DNA of 62,337 bases from Desulfobacteraceae bacterium (GTDB taxonomy: Bacteria > Desulfobacterota > Desulfobacteria > Desulfobacterales > Desulfobacteraceae), in NCBI GenBank assembly GCA_016743945.1, contig JADGFI010000036.1:1-62337 (forward strand), read 5' to 3'. Numbering within the stretch: the first letter of the stretch is position 1; each line of letters begins with the position of its first letter. Below are positions 35,222 through 44,648 of this stretch, piece after piece. The position numbers were made by a program, and so were the translations under genes. A model generated the notes under the pieces. That model was not told the DNA's origin and made no database searches. It saw only the letters and a list, made by a program, of their open reading frames with translations.

Positions 35222-35356
35222 GGCAACCCTCCCGTCTTAAACGGCGTTTTATTGTATGTCTACCCCTATGATTTTAATATTAGAGAATAATATGAATTTT
35301 GTAAAGAGGATGCCTTATAAGCAGAAAGTAAGCCGATTCATTTGATAAAAGAATTT

Positions 35357-35385
35357 TTGACATAATCTTTAATTTTACATATAGT
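35357..35385 (+). promoter_or_regulatory. Sigma-70 promoter for the LppC-like lipoprotein gene
   Basis: Perfect TTGACA (35357-35362), 17-base spacer, TATAGT (35380-35385). The start would be near 35392, leaving about 69 bases before the ATG at 35461. Confidence 0.75.
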
Positions 35386-35460
35386 TGCCAGGTTAAAAAA
35401 AGGATGCATCTGCCCCTGGGGGATTTGAATGGACCAACATTTTAAAATTTGCGAAATAAA

Positions 35461-37146
35461 ATGAATATAAAATTAAACCGTATCCAAAAAACCGTCTGTT
35501 TTTTTCTGGCCGTTGCCATCATTGCAGGTCTGTGGGGATGTGCAAAAAAGCCCGTAAAATATCCCACGGATAAGCCTGTGGCTATTGGAGAGAAAAAAAT
35601 TGAAAAAGATATTGCATTGACCCGTATCCTCATGGCGGAAGCTGCGAAATTTTCAGCCGAAGGAAACCATCAGGATGCCCTGTTTGTCTATAACCAGGCA
35701 CTCTCTTTGGCTGACCCCCGGGACAGGGAAAAAATTTTATCCGGGATTGAAAAAGTGCTGACTAAAACCTCCCCCCCTGTCATAGAAGAGTTTATCGAAA
35801 TCAAAAATTTAAGTATTCCCCATGCGCTGTTGCTCTATTGGCTGGGATTAAACAATGCCACCCAAAATAATTATTTGGAAAGCGGAAAAGCATTGGGTCT
35901 TTTTATCGATACCTATCCTGATCATCCCTATGCCGAGGATGCCCGGGATCTGCTGGTTGCCATGAAATCAGCCACTTTTAAACGAGATACCATTGGCTGT
36001 CTGCTGCCATTGTCAGGGAAATATCAAGTTTTTGGTCAAAGAGCTCTGCAGGGAATTCAGTTGGCCATCCAGGACCTGTCAAAAGCCCATGATAGAGTGT
36101 TTCATGTGATTATCAAGGATACCCAATCAAGCCCGGAAAGGGCAGCCCAATGTGTTGATGAACTGAACCAGGAAAAGGTAATGGGAATTTTGGGACCTAT
36201 GCTGACACCCCGGATGGCGGGTGTCCGGGCAGAAACTTTAGGAATCCCCTTGATCGCCCTGACCCAGAAAAGTGAATTTCCCCTCCAGGGTGATTACCTT
36301 TTTTCAAATTTCATTACTCCTGAAATGCAAGTCCAGTCTTTGGCTTCCTATGTTTTTAAGGTGCTTGGTTTAAAAAAAGTGGCCATTTTATACCCCCATG
36401 AATGGTATGGAAAACGGTATATGGAATTATTCTGGGATGCTGTGGATGAATTCAACGGAGAGGTCGTCGGGGTTGAACCCTATGATGGTAATAAAACCGA
36501 TTTTACCACTCCCATCCAGAAACTCACCGGCGAATTTTATCCTTTACCAGAGTTTTTAATACCTGAAACACTTGAGGGAGAAGACTTTGAAATTTCGGGT
36601 GTGCCGGAAGAAAATAAAATATTGCAAAATCCTAGAGGCGGGGCTACTACCTCCATTGAAGCGGCAATCAAGATAGATTTTCAAGCCCTTTTTATCCCGG
36701 ATTCTGTGTCACGGGTCAACCTGATTCTTCCCCAGCTTGCTTTTAATGATGCCACGGGCATGGTGCTTCTGGGCACCAATCTTTGGCACCAGGCGAGTCT
36801 TTTGACCGGTGCAAAAGGGTATAATAAAAACGCGGTGATCACCGACGGATACTTTGGAAGCAGCAAGAATCCCATAACTTCTGGATTTGAGAAGGGATTT
36901 ACGGATCTATATGAAACTTTCCCCGGGTTTCTTGAGGCCATTGCCTATGATACCGCCACTATTTTATTTGAAGTTGCCCTGGATGAGGCCGTGGACTCAA
37001 GGGAAAACCTGAAAAATGTCCTCCAGGAAGGCAGACTGTTTGAAGGGGTGACTGGAAAAACTTGGTTTGATAAGACCGGCAGTGTCCACAAGGAACTGTT
37101 TTTGATCACCGCCAAACGAGGCAGGTTTATGGAGATCAGTCAGTAA
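35461..37146 (+). CDS. LppC-like lipoprotein with periplasmic binding-protein fold
   Basis: 561 residues from the ATG at 35461; an upstream TTG at 35449 adds only four residues. A lipoprotein signal peptide ends at a lipobox with C27 (GLWGC), then a helical tetratricopeptide-like region (60-180) and an LppC-type type-1 binding-protein domain (180-560) with CLLPLSGKYQVFGQRAL, MGILGPMLTPRMAGVRA and VAILYPHEWYGKRYME. In E. coli LpoA, which has this architecture, the protein activates penicillin-binding protein 1A from the outer membrane; a role in ligand binding is the alternative. It ends 11 bases inside the convergent phosphofructokinase gene. Confidence 0.82.
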   Translation: MNIKLNRIQKTVCFFLAVAIIAGLWGCAKKPVKYPTDKPVAIGEKKIEKDIALTRILMAEAAKFSAEGNHQDALFVYNQALSLADPRDREKILSGIEKVLTKTSPPVIEEFIEIKNLSIPHALLLYWLGLNNATQNNYLESGKALGLFIDTYPDHPYAEDARDLLVAMKSATFKRDTIGCLLPLSGKYQVFGQRALQGIQLAIQDLSKAHDRVFHVIIKDTQSSPERAAQCVDELNQEKVMGILGPMLTPRMAGVRAETLGIPLIALTQKSEFPLQGDYLFSNFITPEMQVQSLASYVFKVLGLKKVAILYPHEWYGKRYMELFWDAVDEFNGEVVGVEPYDGNKTDFTTPIQKLTGEFYPLPEFLIPETLEGEDFEISGVPEENKILQNPRGGATTSIEAAIKIDFQALFIPDSVSRVNLILPQLAFNDATGMVLLGTNLWHQASLLTGAKGYNKNAVITDGYFGSSKNPITSGFEKGFTDLYETFPGFLEAIAYDTATILFEVALDEAVDSRENLKNVLQEGRLFEGVTGKTWFDKTGSVHKELFLITAKRGRFMEISQ

Positions 37147-38464
37147 AAAACATGTTCTGACCGGTGGCTTCCAACACAGACTGCCATAACCTTCCCCGGG
37201 GATCCAGTTTTTTGCGTTTGCCGGCAGAAGCCGCCATGGGTACATGGACATAGTGGTTATTCCAGAAACTGATCAAAAGATTTGTTTTCCCCGCCATGCC
37301 GGCATGGACAGCATCTCTTCCGAGGAAACCGCAAAATACACTGTCATTGGCATTTGCCGGCAGGCTGCGAATAATATAGCTGGGGTCGATGTATTTAAGA
37401 GATATGGGAATCTCTTTTTCCTTAAAATACTGGGCGACTTTATCCTTTAAATAAATACCAATATCCTTGAGTACCACATTGCCGGAAGCATCATATTGAT
37501 TTTCCTGGTCATCGAAAAAATTTTGGCCCGCCCCTTCAGCCACAATGATCACTGCATGCTTTCTTTGTTTGATCCTGTTTTCAAGGGCCTGCAAAAATCC
37601 GGTTTTTCCGTAAAGGAAAATATCCACCTCCGGGATCAGCACAAAATTGGCATCCTGCTGTGCAAGCGCTGCAGTTGCCGCCAAAAACCCAGAGTGTCTG
37701 CCCATGAGTTTTATCAGTCCAATGCCGTAAGGATAAGCTGCTGCTTCATTATGGGCCCCCTTAATGGCCAGGGTTGCGATGTCAACAGCAGTATCAAAAC
37801 CAAATGACCGGGACACCAAAAAAATGTCATTATCAATGGTTTTGGGGATGCAGATCACAGATATTTTTAATTTTCTCTTTAGAATTTCATCGGCTATTTG
37901 TTTGGATGCCATCAAGGTGCCGTCCCCCCCCACCATGAATAAAATCCCCACATTCATTCGCTCAAGACAATCCACCACCATACTGATATCCTGGGTTCCC
38001 CGGGAGGATCCCAGAATGGACCCACCGGCATCCTGAATTCCTGAAACACTGCCCGGGTTAAGGTCCATGATATCATGCCCATAATCGGGAATAAACCCCT
38101 GAAGACCATGGCGAATACCATAAATATTTCGAACATGGTAAATATGATACAATTCGAGAACAATTGACCGGATAATATCATTGAGCCCCGGGCAGAGCCC
38201 TCCGCAGGTGGAAATGGCACATTTGAGTTTGCTGGGATCAAAATAGATTTTTTCCCTGGGACCTGTCTGTTCAAAGCTGGGCAACGCCTGATTATTTTTA
38301 ATAAACCCTTCCATAGTTTCAACATGAACATCCACGGTAATCCTTGAATTATCTGAAATAAATCGGGTACCGCCTTCACCGGGGATACCATGACTTTTCA
38401 GGGGTGAATTAATTTTTGCCTCACCCAGAACAGAGATCTTCGTGTTGAAATCATCGGTTTTCAT
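37136..38464 (-). CDS. 6-phosphofructokinase, long plant-like type
   Basis: 442 residues. The core has GGLCPGLNDIIRS, GGDGT (179-183) and PKTIDND (207-213), plus MGRHSGFLA. In PFKs the residue after GGD decides the phosphate donor: G182 points to ATP, whereas pyrophosphate enzymes have D. The K in PKTIDND is shared by pyrophosphate enzymes and by plant/cyanobacterial-type ATP enzymes; so ATP use is more likely but not certain. It makes fructose 1,6-bisphosphate (or runs in reverse if PPi-linked). The start overlaps the kdsD stop by 4 bases, so the two genes are coupled. Confidence 0.88.
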   Translation of the reverse strand: MKTDDFNTKISVLGEAKINSPLKSHGIPGEGGTRFISDNSRITVDVHVETMEGFIKNNQALPSFEQTGPREKIYFDPSKLKCAISTCGGLCPGLNDIIRSIVLELYHIYHVRNIYGIRHGLQGFIPDYGHDIMDLNPGSVSGIQDAGGSILGSSRGTQDISMVVDCLERMNVGILFMVGGDGTLMASKQIADEILKRKLKISVICIPKTIDNDIFLVSRSFGFDTAVDIATLAIKGAHNEAAAYPYGIGLIKLMGRHSGFLAATAALAQQDANFVLIPEVDIFLYGKTGFLQALENRIKQRKHAVIIVAEGAGQNFFDDQENQYDASGNVVLKDIGIYLKDKVAQYFKEKEIPISLKYIDPSYIIRSLPANANDSVFCGFLGRDAVHAGMAGKTNLLISFWNNHYVHVPMAASAGKRKKLDPRGRLWQSVLEATGQNMFFTD

Positions 38465-39444
38465 TGACTGCCTCCATTAAATTTAAAGGATCCTTTACCA
38501 AGGATATCATGTAAGTGCAAAATCCCTTCCAGTCGATTTTTTTCTCCAACAATGGGCAACACTGTTATTTCGTATTTTTCCATCAGGTTCAGTGCATCAT
38601 AGAGAAATGCATTTATACCAAGACAATGGGGGGTTGGCGTCATGATTTTTTCCACGGCAACCTGGCCAAAATCAGGGGTCGCCACAGCAACACAATGCCG
38701 AATATCCCCGTCTGTAATAATACCCATAAGCTGTTTTTCCTGGTTCAAGACAATCACAGCTCCTAATCTGAATTTATCCATTTCTTCAATGGCCCGGGTC
38801 ATGGTGTTGCCCATTGTTACACAGGGAACAGCACTGGCTTCAAACATGATTTCTCCGACTTTACAGGCAAGCCGCTGGCCAAGGGCACCACCCGGGTGAG
38901 ATTTCATGAAATCGCTTTTTTTGAATTTTTTTTCATGGATCAGGGCCACAGCCAGGGCATCCCCCATGGCAAGCTGGGCTGTGGTACTGGAAGTGGGGGC
39001 CATGTTAAGGGGGCAGGCTTCTCGTTCAACCCCGGTATCAATGACCAGGTCGCAAAACCGTGCCATGGTTGATGACAGGTTTCCTGTAAACCCGGCCAAC
39101 CGACAACCAACCTCCCGGATTACCGGAAGCAGCTGGTTTAATTCAATGGTTTCACCACTATTGGATATGGCAATAACAACATCATCACGGCTTACCATGC
39201 CAAGATCTCCGTGGACCGCTTCCACGGGATGGAGAAACAAAGCATTTGTGCCTGTACTGCTCAGGGTGGCGGCAATTTTTCTGCCGATAAGTCCTGATTT
39301 ACCAATTCCCGTAATGATGACCCGTCCCCTGGATTGACAAATATCTTTTACCAGGGTTTCAAATGAAATATCAACGTTTTGAATAAGATTTAAAATACTC
39401 TCGGCTTCTATTTTTAAGACTTCTTTGGCATTGTTTATGATCAT
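38461..39444 (-). CDS. kdsD: Arabinose-5-phosphate isomerase KdsD/KpsF
   Basis: 327 residues: an SIS sugar-isomerase domain (about 30-180, GIGKSGLIGRKIAATLSSTG and HGDLGMV) followed by two CBS domains (about 205-325). The enzyme converts ribulose 5-phosphate to arabinose 5-phosphate, the precursor of Kdo in lipopolysaccharide, so the cell should have a Gram-negative outer membrane. Length and domain order match KdsD/KpsF proteins. First gene of a pair with the phosphofructokinase. Confidence 0.94.
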   Translation of the reverse strand: MIINNAKEVLKIEAESILNLIQNVDISFETLVKDICQSRGRVIITGIGKSGLIGRKIAATLSSTGTNALFLHPVEAVHGDLGMVSRDDVVIAISNSGETIELNQLLPVIREVGCRLAGFTGNLSSTMARFCDLVIDTGVEREACPLNMAPTSSTTAQLAMGDALAVALIHEKKFKKSDFMKSHPGGALGQRLACKVGEIMFEASAVPCVTMGNTMTRAIEEMDKFRLGAVIVLNQEKQLMGIITDGDIRHCVAVATPDFGQVAVEKIMTPTPHCLGINAFLYDALNLMEKYEITVLPIVGEKNRLEGILHLHDILGKGSFKFNGGSQ

Positions 39445-39648
39445 AATTTATTGTTTCACTATATTGATATATTATTATTGTTTAAATTGGTGGACATTTT
39501 AGACTCGATTCAGTAGTATCGTTATACTCCAGTCCTGGTGTTTTTCCCATAGAAAAATTGTTTTTACCGCATTATCTTCTCCTCTTGATGTTTAATATGC
39601 GGATTTACATTTTTGTGCTGTTTTTATCGCAGGGGGAAGGATTCTTTC
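39445..39648. other. Intergenic upstream of kdsD and tRNA-Leu(UAG)
   Basis: Part of a 328-base gap between divergent kdsD and tRNA-Leu. It is AT-rich, with an ATATTATTATTG run near 39470 and T-runs near 39550-39620. I see no coding frame and no convincing kdsD promoter; the tRNA promoter follows at 39649. Confidence 0.5.
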
Positions 39649-39677
39649 TTGACAATTCGGCATGCTTTTTATATAAA
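39649..39677 (+). promoter_or_regulatory. Sigma-70 promoter for tRNA-Leu(UAG)
   Basis: Perfect TTGACA (39649-39654), 17-base spacer, TATAAA (39672-39677). Transcription would begin near 39684, about 89 bases before the mature tRNA, so the precursor has a long leader. Confidence 0.8.
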
Positions 39678-39772
39678 CACTCTCGTTGCACAACTTGGCG
39701 GGTATGGGTTGGTCAATGAAAAGAAAATTCCTTGATATTTAAGGGGTTTAACTTTTGAGAAAGAGTATATAT

Positions 39773-39857
39773 GCCGAAGTGGTGGAATTGGTAGACACGC
39801 TAGACTTAGGATCTAGTGCCGCAAGGCGTGGAAGTTCAAGTCTTCTCTTCGGTACCA
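39773..39857 (+). tRNA. tRNA-Leu, anticodon UAG
   Basis: Class II tRNA. Acceptor GCCGAAG pairs with CTTCGGT (G1-U72 wobble), then A73 and encoded CCA. The anticodon stem CTAGA/TCTAG closes the loop CTTAGGA, giving TAG, which reads CUA and, with wobble, CUN. The variable arm is TGCCGCAAGGCGT. Confidence 0.95.
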
Positions 39858-39863
39858 TACATA

Positions 39864-39904
39864 AAAACAGGCAGTTAGGGTAAATCCTTAACTGCCTGTT
39901 TTGT
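39864..39904 (+). terminator. Intrinsic terminator after tRNA-Leu(UAG)
   Basis: AAAACAGGCAGTTA and TAACTGCCTGTTTT form a perfect 14-bp stem with an 11-base loop, and a GTTTT tail follows. A second, weaker hairpin lies 16 bases beyond. Confidence 0.85.
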
Positions 39905-39919
39905 TTTGGGTAACCATAT

Positions 39920-39949
39920 GGGTAACATTTGTCCAAAAATATGTTACCC
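39920..39949. repeat. Inverted repeat GGGTAACAT/ATGTTACCC
   Basis: A perfect 9-bp stem with a 12-base loop and a CTTTTT tail, just after the tRNA terminator. It could be a backup terminator. The adjoining copy of GGGTAACC (39908-39915) looks like a third, partial copy of the same arm. Confidence 0.5.
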
Positions 39950-40002
39950 CTTTTTATATCCTCACCTTCGTCGGATTGAACAAAAATGATTCCATCCGTT
40001 TA

Positions 40003-42351
40003 TCAGCTCAGCACATAGAATCCCAGGTTCTTGGCAAAGGGCGGCGGATTGTAAAAATCGGCTTTGATATAATTGCCTTTTATTTCCCTGACCACCCCCC
40101 GTCTTTTTATTAATGACTTTTTTATATCATCCAGGGAAAATCGAATATCTAAAAAGTCATTAATCTGGATACGGTGTGATCTTGAGATTCTGAAACCCAT
40201 GGACTCCAAAGAGATTTGTTCCACCCTGATATGGCCGGATTCTCCTGTTTTTAACAGAACAAAGTTTCCACTCAATGAGACAGATTTGCCAAAGGTTTTG
40301 GCCTTGGTCATATGTTCTGTCTCCTTTTTATTATCTCGTTCAAACAAGGGTTGGATATTGTCTTCTATCTTGCCGATGGGTTTCTCATTCACAGTCGCCT
40401 TTGATTTGAACAGGAAATCAGCCACTATTTTCTTTAATTTTTCAGCATCCTCTGAGCTGACCGTATGGGGTGTGATGGTTAATTTTATAGGGATCTTTAG
40501 TTTTTGTGCAATTATTTTGGTAACTTCTTTTTTAATCCGATGGGTAGCTATTTCTGCATCATCGGCAAAGGTCAGGGGCAGGAGCAAAATAAAGGTATCC
40601 TCTCCATATCGGAAGAGTATATCTTTGTTGCGTTTGGTTTTCATCAGACCCTGGGCAATTTCTTTGAGGATCGCATTTTTGGATGGAAGGTTTTTGGTTT
40701 CTTCCATTTGGAGGATGCCGTCGGTTGCGATAATCAGCATGGTGAAGATACTGCCATACTGCTTTAAGACCGCTTCTTTATTGCTGATGGCACGTTCAAA
40801 ACTCCACCGGTTTTTAAGGCCGGTTAATGAGTCCTTTGTGGCCATGTTGGTCAGGGCCTGGTTATAATAGGATCTTTCAATGGCAATGGCGGCATATTCA
40901 GCAATGGAAGATAAAAATTTCAGATCATCTGTGCTGAAAGGTGCGTCATTGATTCTGTTGATCAGTTCGATAACCCCAAAGCATTTGTTACCTGTTTTGA
41001 GGGGGGTGCCGATGATGGACTGGGTTTTGAATTTGGTGTAGTTATCCACCCGAATACTGAACCGGTTATCCTTTGATACATCTTTAATAATCAAAGATTT
41101 TCCGGTATTCATTATATGGCCTGCAATCCCTTCTCCCTTTGGCAGTTTCACTCCCTGAAGTCTTTTTTTGTTGCCTCCCACCACAAGGGAAAATACCATT
41201 TCTTCTGTTTTCGGGTCCTTTAGGAGTATGGACCAGTGAAGAGGTTCAAAGATACGGCCCACCTGGTACATGACAATATCAAGGACCTCCTTGATAGTTT
41301 TTGCCTTGGCAAGGGGTTTTCCAATTTCCATCGTATCTCTTGTCGATGCAGTTTCCTGGATCTGTTTAAACGGATCTTCCTGGTAATAATACCGTGTATT
41401 GGCTTTGGAAAGCTTGAGGTTTGCCCACAGCAGGTTTTCCTTGAGCTGACTTGCTGACGGGAATATAAATTGATAAAATTCGGAAATGCTTTCGATTTCC
41501 TTGTTCATACGGAGAATGCAGCGGATGATATCAATTTTTTCAAGGTTAATGAAGGTTTCAACTTCCGGGGGAAGGATGGGGGGACGGATAAAATCAAATG
41601 ACCCAATCCCCTGGGTCCAGCAGAGAAAGTTTGCCAGGGAAACAATGGAAATCAGCAGCTTGTCCTCTCGTGTAAAGTCCATCTGATCAAAGGGCTGGTG
41701 ATGATATTTTACAGCCATAATCAGTTTTTCGGGCAGTTTCCAAAGGGAACAAAAAAAGGCCCCGATATCATCATGTCCCAGGCCCAGGGTGCTCCGTTCT
41801 TTTTCAATGATCAGTTCCGTGGAACTTGATAATTCCTGGATAAAATCGCCATAGTCTTTTTTCCCGTGGATATCAAGAAAGACTTTGCCAACATCATGTA
41901 AAAGCCCTGCAATATAAGCTTCTTCCGGGTCGGGATATCCGGTTTCCTTGGCAATTTCCAGGCTTAGTACAGCAACACAAAGGCTATGACGCCAGAAAAG
42001 GAGCCTGTCAAATTGTCTGGCCCGGCCGGATTTGAACATTTTTTCAAACACTGTCATTCCAAGGGCTATTTTTTTTATTTCATCCAGGCCTATAAGTGTC
42101 ACAGCTTCCGACAGCTTTGTTATCTGCCGACCAATGCCGTAAAAGGCAGAGTTAACAATTTCCAGCACCCTTGCAGAAATACCGGGATCTGTCTCCAGAA
42201 TTTTTGCAAGGTCGGTCAAGGAGACGGTTTCGTCTTTGGATGCTTCGAGCAGTTTTACAGCTACCTGGGGAAAACTTGGCAGCTTCTTGTCATCAAGGGT
42301 AAGAATCCTTTTGATGTCTGATTCTGAGGGAAGATGTAGTCGATTTTCCAT
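40003..42351 (-). CDS. HDOD-GAF-GGDEF-PilZ signalling protein
   Basis: 782 residues from the ATG at 42351, preceded by an AGGA site; an extension to 42414 has no such site. Order: HDOD domain (25-225, LPSFPQVAVKLLEAS; HDVGK is kept), a GAF domain (about 350-500, GIAGHIMNTGKSLII), a GGDEF-like domain (about 520-655) that starts DSLTGLKNRWSFERA but has FRYGEDTF where catalytic enzymes have GGDEF, so it is probably inactive, and a PilZ-like domain (690-780). It may sense a ligand and bind c-di-GMP rather than make it. No other gene seems coupled to it. Confidence 0.82.
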   Translation of the reverse strand: MENRLHLPSESDIKRILTLDDKKLPSFPQVAVKLLEASKDETVSLTDLAKILETDPGISARVLEIVNSAFYGIGRQITKLSEAVTLIGLDEIKKIALGMTVFEKMFKSGRARQFDRLLFWRHSLCVAVLSLEIAKETGYPDPEEAYIAGLLHDVGKVFLDIHGKKDYGDFIQELSSSTELIIEKERSTLGLGHDDIGAFFCSLWKLPEKLIMAVKYHHQPFDQMDFTREDKLLISIVSLANFLCWTQGIGSFDFIRPPILPPEVETFINLEKIDIIRCILRMNKEIESISEFYQFIFPSASQLKENLLWANLKLSKANTRYYYQEDPFKQIQETASTRDTMEIGKPLAKAKTIKEVLDIVMYQVGRIFEPLHWSILLKDPKTEEMVFSLVVGGNKKRLQGVKLPKGEGIAGHIMNTGKSLIIKDVSKDNRFSIRVDNYTKFKTQSIIGTPLKTGNKCFGVIELINRINDAPFSTDDLKFLSSIAEYAAIAIERSYYNQALTNMATKDSLTGLKNRWSFERAISNKEAVLKQYGSIFTMLIIATDGILQMEETKNLPSKNAILKEIAQGLMKTKRNKDILFRYGEDTFILLLPLTFADDAEIATHRIKKEVTKIIAQKLKIPIKLTITPHTVSSEDAEKLKKIVADFLFKSKATVNEKPIGKIEDNIQPLFERDNKKETEHMTKAKTFGKSVSLSGNFVLLKTGESGHIRVEQISLESMGFRISRSHRIQINDFLDIRFSLDDIKKSLIKRRGVVREIKGNYIKADFYNPPPFAKNLGFYVLS

Positions 42352-42472
42352 GGGGGGTATCCTAAAAAAAAATCTATTGTGTTTAACCCGTTTGATGGGG
42401 CAATAGTATTTCAAGTTGGGTTATATTTCAAGCAAATAAGAGGGAGCCCTTAATCGCCCGGGGTATTAATCA

Positions 42473-43900
42473 TTATGTCATGGAGATGTTTTGCTGCTCA
42501 TATGTATGCGCCCGGGATCTTGCAGACGCTTCAAAAACGGGGTTCAAAATATCGACAAAATCAAAAATAACGGCTTTTTTCTTCCCCGGAGCCGGCCTCA
42601 AGGCACGACCTATATATTGAATAAGCCTGCCAGAAAATTTTACAGGGGTTGTCAGAAACAGGGTTGAAATTCCGGGTAAATCAAACCCTTCTCCAATGAG
42701 CTGGCCGGTTGCAATGAGTGTCGTGCAGCGGCCATGCTGTAACTCCTTGATAATTCTGTCACGTTCTTTTGGGGATGAGGCCCCGGTGAGAATCTCTGAT
42801 TTAATATTGTTTTCTTTGAGCAGGATGTCGTGAAGGGTCTGGCAGTGTTCCTTCCTATCCGATAAAATCAATTTGATTCCTGTGCCCTGATGATTTTCCA
42901 CGGTATTTTTTTCTACCGTATTACAGACGAGACGGTTCCTCGGATAATCCTCTGTCAATTCTGACAAAACCTTTGAATAATAATCACTTGTATCTGTCTG
43001 GGTATTAAAGTTTGTTTCTACCCAGCAAACTTGGGCATCACAAAGATTCCCGCTGGCCAGTAACTTTAGTTTATCGATTCGGCCTGTCACGTCCCCTATG
43101 TGCCAAAAGATCACGTTTGAAAGCTTGTCTCTTCTCCAAATGGTGGCTGTCAACCCGGTCATGTACTTTGCATTGAATGCTGTCAGTGCTTGTGTAAACG
43201 TTCTTGACGGGCATCTATGACATTCATCAACAATAACATTGCCAATGTGATCCGTTACTTGCGCAGTTTTTTTATAAAGGGTTTGGATCATTGCCACGGT
43301 GATTTTAGCGCCTATCGTGAATTTACCGGACCCGATAATGCCTATTTCAGCTTTGGGAATATTCAAGAACTGCTCGATACGATCAATCCACTGGTTCAAT
43401 AACTCCTTTGTATGCACCACAATCAAGGCGGGTTGCCTTCTTTTTGCTATTATATACAACGCCATTGTGGTTTTACCGCTCCCGGTTGGACTCTCCAAAA
43501 GACCGAAATCTTTTTTTAAACAGCTTTCAACGGCGGATATCTGTAACGGCCGCAATTCTCCTGTAAAACTGAAAGTAACCGGTTCAAGGGTTTGTCTGGC
43601 ATCGATAAACTCGATTGTCTCCCCTTGGTTTCGGCAGATTTTATAAATCTGTGTTGCCGCACCCCGGGGACAGATTAACCTGTTCTCGGCCTCCTCGTAA
43701 AAATATAAAACAGGGTCAATGCCCCGGGTATATCTGCCCATTTTTTGGGCTTCTGAAAATTTTGGATTATTAAGGGTCAGGTTCTGTTTAATGATTTGTC
43801 CTGTATCAACGGCAAAATTTTCCAACACCAATCGGCGGTTTAATATGAATTTCATCCCCTGTTTTTTCTTTGGGGTTTTGTGACTATTTGGGAGAGCCAA
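42473..43900 (-). CDS. XPB/SSL2-type DEAD-box family helicase
   Basis: 475 residues from a TTG at 43900, which lies 2 bases after the upstream stop; an ATG at 43855 is the alternative. Superfamily 2 motifs: SPTGSGKTTMALY (I), VVHTKELLNQW (Ia), DECHRCPS (II), GLTATIWR (III), and GEGFDLPGI with QYIGRALRPAPGKK (V/VI). It resembles prophage-type or XPB-like helicases and is expected to translocate on double-stranded DNA. The ends have no extra domain. It is coupled to the membrane-protein gene before it. Confidence 0.85.
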   Translation of the reverse strand: MALPNSHKTPKKKQGMKFILNRRLVLENFAVDTGQIIKQNLTLNNPKFSEAQKMGRYTRGIDPVLYFYEEAENRLICPRGAATQIYKICRNQGETIEFIDARQTLEPVTFSFTGELRPLQISAVESCLKKDFGLLESPTGSGKTTMALYIIAKRRQPALIVVHTKELLNQWIDRIEQFLNIPKAEIGIIGSGKFTIGAKITVAMIQTLYKKTAQVTDHIGNVIVDECHRCPSRTFTQALTAFNAKYMTGLTATIWRRDKLSNVIFWHIGDVTGRIDKLKLLASGNLCDAQVCWVETNFNTQTDTSDYYSKVLSELTEDYPRNRLVCNTVEKNTVENHQGTGIKLILSDRKEHCQTLHDILLKENNIKSEILTGASSPKERDRIIKELQHGRCTTLIATGQLIGEGFDLPGISTLFLTTPVKFSGRLIQYIGRALRPAPGKKKAVIFDFVDILNPVFEASARSRAHTYEQQNISMT

Positions 43901-43901
43901 T

Positions 43902-44456
43902 TTAAGAATTCACCACCTGATCATAGGCAATCATCAAAAATATGGTGGATATGGGAATTGTAATCATGGTTCCCAGGAGAGTAGACCCACCCAGGGACTG
44001 AACAATTGAGTATAAAACAACGAGGATAAGGTGGTCAAAAAAGCGGGTTTGACGCACAAGGCAGATACTTTTTTTGCCTGCATCCACAAGGCCAAGCTTC
44101 TTGTCTACCATCAACGGAACCATGTATATCAAATAAAAGGTTACTGCTAAAACAATTATCAAACCCGGAAGAAAAAGAAGAAAAAAGCCAATGGCGATAA
44201 CAATAACCAATCCCAGTGTAAACAGCGATAAGGGTAAAAAAAGATTCAGTTGTGAAAATACATCCCTGGGGGTGGGTTCTCGTCCGATTCTTACCATATT
44301 CAAGATAGATTTGGTATAGCCTGCAAGCATCACAGGAGCTAATATCCCAAAAGACAGGACACTGACACCCACCAAAACCAGTGTTGTGATTATCAACGGT
44401 ACGATATTTTTAAGCGATTGATTGAAGGTGGATTCAATCATTTCTTTAAAGTTCAT
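43902..44456 (-). CDS. Four-helix membrane protein, unknown function
   Basis: 184 residues from the ATG at 44456, preceded by GGAGGG. Hydrophobic segments at about 20-40, 73-92, 93-113 and 155-175 suggest four membrane helices, with a soluble stretch around 45-70 carrying PTPRDVFSQL and a Lys/Arg-rich loop near 128-140. The design recalls DUF975 or YciC-type integral membrane proteins. The helicase follows 2 bases after its stop. Confidence 0.7.
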   Translation of the reverse strand: MNFKEMIESTFNQSLKNIVPLIITTLVLVGVSVLSFGILAPVMLAGYTKSILNMVRIGREPTPRDVFSQLNLFLPLSLFTLGLVIVIAIGFFLLFLPGLIIVLAVTFYLIYMVPLMVDKKLGLVDAGKKSICLVRQTRFFDHLILVVLYSIVQSLGGSTLLGTMITIPISTIFLMIAYDQVVNS

Positions 44457-44648
44457 TTTCCCTCCATGGTAAAGTAATTTTGTCATATCCTTGAATATGA
44501 CAGCTTAGCAGAGTTTAAAACGGTGTGCCACCCAAATTTTGTGGTCCATCTAAAGATAAGAGATTGACTTCCCCTTTATCTGAGCGTTCCACATTTTTAT
44601 GGTGTTGTGTATAATAGTGGGGTCTTTTGTCTTTTTTTTGGGGGGGCG

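Noticed and set aside
39748..39936. Reverse-strand 62-codon frame over tRNA-Leu(UAG)
   Set aside because: It is antisense to a tRNA and matches a well-known spurious translation of leucine tRNAs.
39858..40002. Phage or island attachment site at the 3' end of tRNA-Leu(UAG)
   Set aside because: No integrase, no second copy of the tRNA end and no change of gene content were seen; the hairpins look like terminators.
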